Shown here: positions 53,978-64,000 of the stretch, piece by piece | How positions within the stretch are numbered: the first letter of the stretch is position 1 | Layout of the letters: each line of letters begins with the position of its first letter | Assembly (NCBI GenBank): GCA_030789695.1 | Contig: CM061142.1 | Location: 602,773,659 to 602,837,658 of the forward strand | Reading direction: 5' to 3' | From: Scilla litardierei | Taxonomy: Eukaryota; Streptophyta; Magnoliopsida; Asparagales; Asparagaceae | DNA length: 64,000 bases | Position numbers and translations under genes: made by a program | The notes under the pieces: model-generated | Told to the model about the DNA's origin: nothing | The model's database searches: none | Seen by the model: only the letters and a program-made list of their open reading frames with translations

Positions 53978-54381
53978 TTTATCTCTAGCATGTAAATTAG
54001 CAAGAATTAAATATTTTTAAGATAATAATTTATGCAGGTCAGACATATTAGCTTGTTGTATGAATCAGCTAGTTACCATTAAAAAATACAGTCCAGAGTC
54101 CATATACAGTCCAAAAAATACAAAATACGGGAAGAGAAAGTACAACTTGGAAGCCATGTGAGCCCCATTTACTAGCAAGTTGGTCTCCGTCTTCATGGGA
54201 TGTGACTCCGGTCTTTGACATTTACAAAATAATTTTCACTACATTTTCACTCAAATAGGGAAAGAAAAAGCGAGGAAAATAAAATGGTAACAAATTAGCC
54301 GATCCAAAACCAGAACGAAGAGTTTAATATATATTACAGGTATTTAATATGCATCAGGAATTGATTATACATCATAGGTAT
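53978..54381 (-). other. Leader region of element A
   Basis: AT-rich sequence upstream (minus strand) of the gag start. No primer site or LTR of A is visible before element H begins at 54382. Confidence 0.4.
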
Positions 54382-55217
54382 TGTTGAGTCATTGGGCCGA
54401 CACTCGAGGGGGCTCGTTCAGCGAGCGACTAAGGCCCACGGAGCCCACAAAAGAATCCTGAAGCTAACCCAATCAAAGCCTACGTACCATTTACCCGTTG
54501 TGCTCCCACCAATTGAACGTGGGATTGAAGGTGAGCTCATAAATAGCAGGGACGTGGGCGACGGTTACCCCTATTAAGTGGAAAAGATCGTGGCACCATA
54601 ATTGGTGATCGTTATCCTCCCAACGTCATTGAAGAGACCTAGGAGGTTTATAAATAAACTGGAGATGGATAGAATAAAAGAGGTACGAGATCTGATACTC
54701 TGACATTACATACTCCAACTTATATTTCTTCTTCGAAAGAGCTTGTACGCTAGACTTGATACGAGGTACGAAAGAGGTACGCGATCTGATAGTCTAACAT
54801 TATATACTCCAACTTATATTTCTTCTTCAAAAGATCTTGCTATGTTAGACCTGAGACGAGCTTCTGTGGGTCGATCTTAGTAGCTCCAAGCTCTCTCCCT
54901 CTTTTAAGTGCCGTTCTAACTTAAGCATCGGAGGGGATTTGGGTCGAGACCCAGATCCGACCCCACTGACGATTCCTTATGGTGCAGATCGTCGAGGCCT
55001 GATCCAACGGGAAGGTCGTGTCGGTGCTTCTTAATATCAACCTACCGAGGCTCGATCCATTCGAGGGTCGAATAAACATCGCAAGTCGACTATCAACTAC
55101 CAACGACCCCGGTTCTACCAACCTACGGTCCCATTTGACTGACTAACGAGACTCCAACTCAGCAAGAAAGGGTCCACGTCAACATCGTGATTGTTATGGT
55201 CAATTTTGGCCTTAACA
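54382..55217 (+). repeat. 5' LTR of element H
   Basis: Ends are TGTTGAG and CTTAACA. It contains an imperfect direct repeat of about 100 bp (AAAGAGGTACGAGATCTGATA near 54680 and AAAGAGGTACGCGATCTGAT near 54770). The next bases are the primer site. Confidence 0.75.
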
Positions 55218-55218
55218 A

Positions 55219-55238
55219 TTTGGCGCCGTCTGTAGGAA
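55219..55238 (+). other. Primer binding site of element H
   Basis: TTTGGCGCCGTCTGTAGGAA lies two bases inside the LTR end. Confidence 0.75.
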
Positions 55239-55277
55239 ATGTTCATCAGTCTGACATCCCAGAGCAATTAACAAGCT

Positions 55278-56870
55278 ATGTCGACTGGACCCATCAAATT
55301 CGGACCAAAACCTGGTCCAAACAAGAATCAGAACGTGAACAACATCCAGGTAGAGGATGCCACAGACTCTACATCCTCATCAAAAGGACCCAGAAGGGCA
55401 ACCAAGGTGCCTAAGGTGTCCCAGGATCAATTCGACCGATTTGCAAAGAGGGTCGACAAGAGCATCAGCACATTGGCGGCCATGATACGCCAGAGCATGG
55501 GAGGCCCGTCGCTCGCAAATGAACAACTACCGCTTCCAAATCAACTATGGCATTGACAAGGGATGTTACCTTGCCTAGGGATCCAAGAGATCCAAGAGTG
55601 GATCGACAGGAGAATGCACCACTCAACACAACACCTACATCTCACTGTAATGGAGATATGGGGAATGATAACGTGCTTTCGGCCTCCAGGGAGGACCCAG
55701 TCCCTCCAACTATAGATCACAACTCGCAGCATCCTGAATCAGGTAATAAATGGGGTCACTCAAGGCCACAACCCTCTCGATTTTACAGGTGGAAATGAGA
55801 GGAGAGAGGCGGAAGAAATCCCTAACCGATCCACATGAGCCACTTACCTACAAGGCGGGGAAGTGCGATTCCAACTTACCCATCCCGCAATTCGACGGAC
55901 CCTATTAAAGAAGAACATCACGTCTGCTCCTTTTCTCCCAAAGTTCAATCTCCCCTTCCTGCCGACGTATGACGGCAAAGGCAACCCATGGCCCACGTCC
56001 CTAAATACCTAAACGTGATGCTACTTCATGGAGCAGATGAGCCATACCTCTGTCGAGCTTTTCACACTACCCTAATTAATACGGCGGAAGGGTGGTACAA
56101 CGGATTACCCGATGACTGTGTCGGTCATTCGACGAATTGGCCGATTTGTTTTGCTGGCAATTTGTCACAAGTCGGTGCCCCAAGAGAAAGTCCACCCATC
56201 TTTTCACTTTCAAGCAGAAGGATAGAGAGTCAATCTGAGCCCTCGTCCAGCGGTTCAACGATGAAAGGCTCGAGGTATAGGACACACCGGATGTGACTGT
56301 CATTGTAGATATTACTCAAGCAGTGCGAAACAAGAATTTATAGATGGCCATCCACCAGTTTCCACCCAACAATCTCATGGAATTGTTCAATATAACAGAT
56401 CGGTTCACCGTCTCTGAAGAAGCAGAGGAGACAACTGAAACTATTGAAAAAGGCACTCTTGCTTGCCGTGGAGACACCAGACGAAAGCAATCCCAGGGAA
56501 CCCCTCGCCAAGAATCTCGAGATAAGAGACAGAGGGAAAAGAGCCCTCGAAGTAAGGAGCGCCTAGCTTATGCAAGAGCAAATGCAACCAAGGCAGAGGT
56601 CCTAGCTTATGCCTAGCAAAAGGAACTGATTCAAGAGTCTACCAAGAAGGGCAAATATGAAAAAAAGGGATGACCGTACATTCTGAAAGTACGACAATGA
56701 TTATGGACATGAAAACAATGATTGTTAGACACTTAAAAAAGAAATCGACGCACAGGTCAAGCGTGGGCATCCCAAGAACCTAGTCAGCGACCAGCCAAGC
56801 AAAGAAGAGGCCTCAAAGCAAAAGGGCAAGATGACGGGGTCACCTATCACTAAGGTGGTCGATTAGCGAT
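55278..56870 (+). pseudogene. Element H gag, decayed
   Basis: Starts MSTGPIKFGPKPGPNKNQNV at 55278 and stops at 55556. Later frames hold a gag core with YDGKGNP, LLHGADEPYLCRAFHTTLIN, AEGWYNGLPDD, SFDELADLF and a FTFKQKDRESI piece, in at least three frames. A degenerate zinc region near 56690-56760 (YGHENNDC, TLKKEIDAQVKRGHPKNLV) lacks a full CCHC set. Only gag can be seen. Confidence 0.65.
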
Positions 56871-57249
56871 CTTCTAAGCTCAAGATCAAATAAAGGCGTG
56901 AAAAGAAAGCGATCCACAGCGAGAATCATAAATCCCTGTACTCTTTTTTCTTTCTTTCTTAACATGTTTGTTTTTCATCAAATACATTTCTGCTTCCTTT
57001 TCTAAACAACTTTCTTGTATAAAGCATTTATGAATTTTATGGGAATTACCCCATCAAGATCCCCATTACAAGGACCTGATCCTTAGGAAAATCTATATGG
57101 GCCACATTCATTTAACAATTATATTGAAGAAAACTGACTTATGCACTTTAAACGGGCGTCAGCCGTAAGTCGAAGGGGCCACCCCCTCGCCACTGAACGA
57201 CCCTTTTATGTCGTCAGACGTAAGTTGTCACGGTCGCTTTTCGATCGTA

Positions 57250-58223
57250 GGTTTTTTATGCACGTACTTTTGTTCGTACGTGTATTTATTCTGATCTCTT
57301 CTTGTATCTGAACCATATGATGTGATATGCCGTTGTGACCCTTTGGAAGAATACTTATTTGTGGAATTATTTTTGAACATCATTTTACGGGTCGTTCTCC
57401 CACAAAATAATTTTGTTTGAAGAGGTGTCGTACCTTACACCTTCGTCGTTAGACCTTTCTATTTTTAGTTCCTTTTTTCATTGCCTAGCCCATGACCAAT
57501 CTTCTTAGTCTCGATTCTCTCGTCGACACGATCGTCCCGGTATTTTTCTTAGAATTATCGGACACCGTTTGACCCACTTTTTCCACTAATCATCTTCTAT
57601 TACATGTAACTTAGTTAACTTGATTAATTAACTAACCGAATTAAGCTAGACCTAATACGTTTCATGAAAATATTTCCTAGCTATTCTCCATCACATATTA
57701 ACCTAAGTCTACCCCCCAATCTCTCACAACTTCTCTCTCCAATCACCTAAACATACACCCCTTTCAAAATGCTTTATCAAAACAACTTTCTTATACTCAT
57801 CTAATTGGGCTATTCAACCCACTATTTTAACCAATCTAAATCCCCTCTATATGTCTCTCTCCTCATATAATACATAAAATACCCAAGCCCTAGAGCTATA
57901 TAGCACCATTCATCTTCTTATATGAAAACCGTAACCTCGGCTAAAAGAAAACCAAACGCAACCTGTGCGGCGCCTCCTCACCAAAAAATTCAGCCAACCC
58001 TCTCTAGCCCTCCGGCGACTACCAAACTTCCGGCCTAGCCTCCCCTCGACTCCCTCCACCTCCGACAACCCTCCTCTCGTCAACCACCCCCTCCTCCTTG
58101 CTTTAAACTCCGTTCAAACACCAACCCATTGCAAAAACTGCTGTCAGCCACCCCCTTCAAACCCCACGCCCGGTCGCCGTCGTCGCCCCTGGCGACCCCC
58201 ACCGGCCGCCAATCACTCCCCTC
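57250..58223 (+). other. LTR- or promoter-like stretch
   Basis: Pyrimidine-rich AT sequence leads to a TATA-like GAGCTATATAGCACC near 57890, then a CCT/CGG-rich leader-like block (CCTCCGGCGACTACC) to the point where element E inserted at 58224. Composition follows the order of a gypsy U3, TATA and R region. An 89-codon frame here (57965-58234) is Pro/Arg-rich and unlike a known protein. The target-side bases CCCTC precede element E. Confidence 0.35.
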
Positions 58224-59156
58224 TGTTGGAATAATTGCAGATTTAATAGGATGATGCTATAAAAACCAGAGAAAGAATGGACTTATCAGAGAGCCGACGC
58301 GTGCTAGGCACTGTCCTTAAGAGTAGATTTCCGCCCCTCAGAGTGATAACTCGGTGCAAGTCAGGTCCAGTGGCTACCCTCCAGGATTCAACGGCAACGG
58401 CTTTGTAAGTGTGCACTCACAATACATGGCTCCAGCGAGCAGCAACAGTTCTTCGATCTCGAACGAAGAGGAAGAGAAAGATCAAGGGGGTCGCAGCAGT
58501 CTGCAGCAACAAGGGATCTGCAGAGCGAGAGGATCTGTTCGGGTTTATGGAGGCAGAGGCGAACAGAACAGAGTCACAGCAACAGCAACAACGAATTTTG
58601 GTGGAATAATGAATTTTCGCAGTGTCAAAACTCTTGACACAATTAAGTTTATATAGGTGAAGGAATGTGATTGTTGGAATTACAGTCATTAAAGATAAAA
58701 ATAGCTGTTGCGATATTAAAACAGCCATTAAATGAAAATATAGCTGTTGAGACATTAAACATCGCTATTGAAAAGAATATGGCTGTTGGGGAAAAATAAA
58801 AACCGTAATGGGCCTTTCAAATTCTGCCAAACAAGATGGCTAAAAAATATGATGCAAAACTCGGGCACTCTGCGCATGCACCCGTGAACCCTCCCTGCGC
58901 AGGGTCGATGCTAGCGCACACATGCTAAGGTTTTCCGGATCCGACACCCACATTTTCCACTCGGTTCAACCCGGGTTGGGCTCGGCCCCTTGCTTGGACT
59001 CATGCGCACGTGAGCTACCCCCAAATCCTAGCCCATTCACAAGTCCAATAGCCCATTAACAAGAAGACTCTAATATACCTATACAAGTGTTATATCCCAT
59101 CCAATATGGGACTAAAGAACACTTTGAATTGAAGAAATAACCCAATATGTCCAACA
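58224..59156 (-). repeat. 3' LTR of element E
   Basis: A 933-bp block TGTTGGAATA...ATGTCCAACA with inverted ends TGTTGGA/TCCAACA. A minus-strand CTATATAAAC box lies near 58648. The polypurine tract adjoins at 59157. Confidence 0.85.
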
Positions 59157-59603
59157 ATCCCCCACTATTTCAAAATTCAAAGGTAAGGATATAAGAATCC
59201 AAGATGAGAAAAATGAAGTGAGATTGAATACGACAATTCAATACATTAGCAATGGTGACTTTCGGTCTATGAACCATTACTTAGAGAATGAAAGTGTGTT
59301 CTACAAGAAGTTGGTGAAACATATAGTTTCTATGAACCAATCTCCTTTATTGTAAAACATTGACTCCCAACCCATATTGAATCATCAATGAATAGTTGCT
59401 TGCTCTTACGGGTTGGCACATTTCGGCCATGCGCCATACCTGGATTTTCATGAGTGCTCTAGTGAATGTACCCAAATTCGCATAAGAAGCGGCCCCACTT
59501 CCACACCCATATAGGTGGACCCATCAAGTGTGCTCGACGATTATGCACACCACCCAACAAGGGCTATGGTTTCCATTAAGAGTCCTATGCTCATCCTCTC
59601 TCA
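59157..59603 (-). other. Element E 3' non-coding internal region, part 1
   Basis: Holds the polypurine tract and AT-rich sequence without a gene; it continues at 61404 after solo LTR F is removed. Confidence 0.7.
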
Positions 59604-61403
59604 TGTTGAGTATTGGTGTTTCTTACCAATCTTATTTTGATGATGATCACAACATTATGTTGTTGCTAATGACTTTCATGTTTTAGTCTCACAGTTTCAT
59701 CCCTAGAATACTTTCTTGGAGACTAATCACTTGGTGCAAGGATGGACATCAAGTGGAGAAGGGGCAAAGCTTGGACTCAAGGAGTGCCAAAGCTTGGAGA
59801 TGATGGAGAGCTTCAAGGCATCAAGATTGAAGACTTAGACTCTAAGGAAAGCAATGTAATCCATGTAATATTTACTTTATTGCTTTCTCTCTCTTTTGAG
59901 TCTAAGTTAATGTAATGCCTTGCTAGATGGTTTACTCATTCATGCATATGCATTTAACCATCTTAGTGAGCCTTAGGATTATCATAGAATCCAACCCAAT
60001 AGGTTCACTTTGTCGAAAGACTCATTTGGAGTCTCTGGCTTTCCTTCAGTCACCTGCTGAAGGATACACAGTCGACTGGGTGATTTCCAGTCATCTGTAG
60101 ATCCTTCTACAGTCGCCTGATATGCACAGCTCAAGTCATCATTTCAATTGACTCAAACTTGAGCTTTACGCACAGTCGACTACTGGTCAGTTTACAGTTG
60201 CCTGTATATTTACAGTCACCTGTAAATTGGTCATCAGTCGCCTAAGTAGCGTAAGTGCAATCTCTGCATCTCTCTGTCGTTTCTCCATCTTATACAGCAG
60301 ACGACTGATTAAGGTTTTTCAGTCGCCTGACTAATAGAAAGTCGACTGTATTATTGACATCAGTCGTCTTGTGCTTATCTGGAGAAAGAGTGCAGCTCTC
60401 TGTTTTATTCCATCCCCTGCAACAGTCGCCTGCTGAAGGATTAACAGGCACCTGTCCTGTTTCCAGTCGACTGTATTGTCTTCTTCAGTCGACTGTCCTG
60501 GCTCAGATTATAGCCGTTGGATATTTTCTAGTCGTTGATCAGTCGACTGTTCCAGTCGTTTTCGCCCAATTTCTAGCCGTTGCTGAATTGATTCTTTGGC
60601 TATTTTCTTGGGTTTTGGGGTTTGATATAGGGTTCCTATACATATGAGTGTGCTTCAATCTCTTATACTTCTTGATGCTATTGAATATCTCAAGAGATTT
60701 ATAAGCAACTCTCAATCTCCCTCAATTCCCTCTTAAGAGCTCTCATTCCTCTTCATGCATTGAAGTCCAGCTCAAGGGAATTCATCCAAGTGCTCTCAAG
60801 CATATCTCAACACTTGGAGATCCTCTTACATGCCTTGCATCCATTTATGAGGAAGCATCTCAAGGCATAGGTAAGAGTATTTATTTTACGTGGTGAATTT
60901 GTAACTCTAATTCTCTTTGTGGGAATTAGTCTTTCTCTCTTTGTGGGAGGTTATCTCTTTGTGGGATTAGGATATTCTCTTAGTGGGAATAACTCTCTTT
61001 GTGGGAGTAACTCTCTTTGTGGGAGTTTAGTGTCCTAGTGTAGGGCTAACCCTAATTCTCTGAGTGGAAGTTAGTGATTCTCTGTGTGAGAGTCTTGACC
61101 CTTGTGTATGGTTGGTTGGGTCCTTGTGTTGGGCAAAATCCTCTTTGTCGGGTATCTCCTTGTGAGATTTGTATTCACTTCTCTGTGTGGGATTATAGTG
61201 GATATTGGTGTGGCTGGATGTACCCAAGTTTGGGGAACCAGGGTAATTCCTTGTGTTTGCATTTGGATTGATTGTGTCAATTATTTCCTCTTGCATTTAT
61301 AATTCCGCATTTGCAAGTTTAATTTTAATTGGACAATTTTATTACCATTACACTATTCACCCCCCTCTGTTGTTAGTATTGCAAGGGTAAGGCGGTCCTT
61401 ACA
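59604..61403 (+). repeat. Solo LTR F (Sirevirus-like copia)
   Basis: TGTTGAGTATTGG...CCTTACA, 1,800 bp, with the exact target duplication TCTCA (59599-59603 and 61404-61408). The start (TGTTGAGTATTG), the end (CTATTCACCCCCCTCTGTTG then GTCCTTACA) and length match the LTRs of D read on the minus strand, so it is from the same group. ACAGTCGACTGT-type palindromes lie at 60065-60550, upstream of a TATA-like site near 60625. There is no internal region. Confidence 0.9.
60920..61200 (+). repeat. CTCTTTGTGGGA-type short repeats in solo LTR F
   Basis: TTCTCTTTGTGGGAATTAG-like units recur about eight times over 280 bases with changing length. The function is unknown. Confidence 0.8.
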
Positions 61404-61554
61404 TCTCATCGTCGATAGCACTATCTACACCATTGGAAGGGACATGAACATAATGATAGTGCTCCTCACGATCAACAAGTGACTTGTTGTTACCCATATG
61501 AACCTACTTCATGAGATCATCAATCACATAGGTTGGGTTACCATCACTCTTGAC

Positions 61555-62112
61555 CTATGTTTTAGGTATAAGTCTCATTCCCCTCGATGTACTTTCCACT
61601 AACTTCATATTTAGTGATTTTGTCAGAGGATCTGCCAAATTCATCTCTGACCTCACATAATCAAGGGATATTATCACATGATCTAACATCTGCCTCACAA
61701 TAGAGTGCCTTAGGTGTATATGCCTACTCTTCCCCTTAAAAACTTTATTTTTGGATTTGGCAATTACAGCTTGACTATCACAATGGATAGACACAGACGG
61801 TACCTGTTTTTCACAAATGGAAAGATCACCAAGAAGGTTCTTAAGCCATTTGGATTCACTACATGCCTTCTCTAAGGCAATAAACTCGGATTTCATAGTA
61901 GACCAAGCAATACAAGTTTGCTTGGATGATTTACAAGACACAGCACCTCCACAAAGTGTAAAAACATAACCACTTGTGGATTTAAGCTCATCTGAATCAG
62001 AGATCCAGTTTGCATCAGTAAAACCTTCTAAAACTGATGGATCGACACTAAAAACAATCCATATGCAAGAGTTCCTTTCAAATATCTTATAACTCTTGAC
62101 AATGCATTCCAA
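61555..62112 (-). pseudogene. Element E RNase H
   Basis: The minus strand reads [59 protein letters not shown] and [11 protein letters not shown] and ends GMRLIPKT at 61555. The catalytic D, E, D positions are present. The upstream join to reverse transcriptase (62113-62261) is out of frame, where [17 protein letters not shown] sequence is found in another phase. Confidence 0.85.
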
Positions 62113-62261
62113 TGATCACTATTAGGATTTTGAGTGTAACGACTCAATCTACTAATAGCATATGCAATATCAGGGCGAGTACAATTCATCAAATACATCA
62201 AGCTACCAATGATCTGAGCATATTTAATTTGTGAAACAGATTCACCAAAATTTTTAGCTAA

Positions 62262-62996
62262 CTATAAACTAGCAGCATATGGAGTAGCTACAGGTTTTTG
62301 ATCATGATATCCAAACTTTTCATGCATTTTAATAACATAATGTTCTTGAGAAAGCATAATCCCACTAGGTGTCTTAGTTAATTTAGTACCTAAGATCACA
62401 TCAGCTTCACCCATGTCTTTCATATCAAATTTAGAAGACAAGAATGACTTTGTTGCATTTACTACATCTAGGTTGGTGCCGAGAATATACATGTCATCAA
62501 CATATAAGCAAATAATAACACCAACTTCATTATCAAACTTTGTGTAAATACATTTATCAACATCAATAATATGATAACCATTTGAAAGCAAAACAGAATC
62601 AAATTTATCATGCCATTGTTTTGGATCTTGTTTTAAACCATAAAGAGATTTAACAAGTTTGCATACTTTATGTTCATTTCCAGGAGTGATACAACCTTCA
62701 GGTTGTTCCATATAAATCTCTTCTTCCAAATCTCCATTCACAAATGTAGTCTTTGCATCCATTTGATGGATAACAAGACTATGTATGGATGCTAAAGCAA
62801 CCAAGACACGAATAGAAGCTATCCCAGTGACAGGGGCAAATGTATCAAAATAATCAATGTCTTTCTTTTGGTTGAAGCCTTTAGCAACTAATCTAGCTTT
62901 GAACCTGTCAATAGAACCATCAGGTTTTAGCTTCTTTTTAAATATCCACTTGCAACCAATAGTTTTAGCTCCTGGGGCAAGGTAACAAGTTTCCAA
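62262..62996 (-). pseudogene. Element E reverse transcriptase
   Basis: An open frame of 244 codons: GCKWIFKKKLKPDGSIDRFK, ARLVAKGFNQKKDIDYFDTF, KLVKSLYGLKQDPKQWHDKF, then the catalytic CLYVDDMYILGTNL with both aspartates. Relative to the usual QTWxLVDLPPGAK start it overlaps the linker by a frameshift near 62990. This is the best-preserved RT in the window. Confidence 0.85.
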
Positions 62997-63185
62997 GTGT
63001 GGTTTGACATAATGGATTCTAGTTCACTGTTGATTGCTTCTTTCCAAAATGTGGCATCAGGAGATGTGATGGCTTCATGGTATGTAAGAGGATCATTACC
63101 AATAAGAAAGGTGAAAAAGCCATCACCTAGATTAGTCTCCCTCTTAACTCTTTTACTCCTTCTTTCTTCTATCTCATCATCATTA

Positions 63186-63983
<798 letters not shown>

Positions 63984-64000
63984 CTCTTTTAAAGTTCTTA

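Larger units (their letters stand above)
26027..54381 (-). mobile_element. Element A: old Ty1/copia retrotransposon carrying three later insertions
   Basis: The pieces read in one minus-strand order: gag (53977 to 52822), protease and pre-integrase (52661 to 51921), integrase and linker (40438 to 39302), reverse transcriptase (39283 to 38609 and 36920 to 36737) and RNase H (27240 to 26532). The gaps are filled by B (TSD ATGAC), C (TSD AGGTG) and D (TSD AAGCT). Removing each insert and one TSD copy makes the neighbouring A sequence continuous. A candidate 3' LTR lies near 26027-26176. The right end is cut by element H at 54382. The coding sequence is full of stops and frameshifts, and A is the oldest layer here. 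Confidence 0.8.
54382..57240 (+). mobile_element. Element H: Ty3/gypsy-type fragment with 5' LTR, primer site and decayed gag
   Basis: An LTR of 836 bp (TGTTGAG...CTTAACA) is followed by TTTGGCGCCGTCTGTAGGAA, a primer site common in plant gypsy elements. Then come gag remnants (55278-56870) and a stretch with CGGGCGTCAGCCGTAAGTCG and GTCGTCAGACGTAAG motifs, seen in non-coding parts of large non-autonomous gypsy elements. There is no pol and no second LTR; the right end near 57240 is a guess. It may be the 5' part of a LARD-like element. Confidence 0.65.

Noticed and set aside
57965..58234. An 89-codon Pro/Arg-rich frame as a gene start
   Set aside because: It lies in leader-like, CCT/CGG-rich sequence and ends by running into the LTR of element E.

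Overview
This window is nuclear DNA of a flowering plant with a large, repeat-rich genome. The evidence is one spliced host gene with plant-type introns and layer upon layer of plant LTR retrotransposons, hAT and PIF/Harbinger miniature elements. A eudicot is likely, but the species cannot be read from the sequence. No bacterial, organellar, tRNA or rRNA gene was recognised.

Layout. Bases 1-2224: AT-rich DNA and the 3' part of a Ty3/gypsy-type LTR. 2290-6748: a decayed, rearranged Ty1/copia element on the minus strand with a GC-rich repeated leader and a short 133-bp LTR. 6750-15650: mostly non-coding upstream DNA of the host gene, holding two candidate leader exons, a pair of roughly 0.7-kb inverted repeats (7.75-8.5 and 12.12-12.84 kb), a hAT MITE (8866-9516, TSD CACAACAC) and a Tourist-like MITE (14231-14905). 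15678-24926: the only intact host gene, five coding exons giving a 331-residue ARM/HEAT (TOG/CLASP_N-like) protein. Its last intron is 7.85 kb because two gag-only LTR elements (18162-21241 and 21265-23768) sit in it 23 bp apart; the first carries a second hAT MITE (19519-20110, TSD GCTCCCAG).

26.0-54.4 kb is one old minus-strand Ty1/copia element (A) opened by three later insertions, each with exact 5-bp target duplications: a plus-strand Ty3/gypsy chromovirus-like element B (27246-36731, ATGAC), a solo LTR C (36926-38603, AGGTG) and a complete Sirevirus-like copia element D (40444-51915, AAGCT). Then comes a plus-strand gypsy fragment H (LTR 54382-55217, TGGCGCC-type primer site, decayed gag), an LTR/promoter-like stretch (about 57.25-58.22 kb), and a minus-strand copia element E (3' LTR at 58224, runs off the right end), itself opened by solo LTR F (59604-61403, TCTCA). 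E contains a 341-bp pure G run.

The points most worth a second look are: a 112-bp intron-like sequence exactly at the gag/protease boundary of B, whose removal restores the reading frame; arrays of short palindromes in the LTRs of B, C, D and F; and in D a second copy of such a palindrome array placed upstream of a TATA-like site and an extra, env-position open reading frame. The genes of the retroelements are all broken by stops or frameshifts, so current activity would need help in trans. Boundaries given with TSDs were read base by base; lineage names are from motif memory and were not checked by search.
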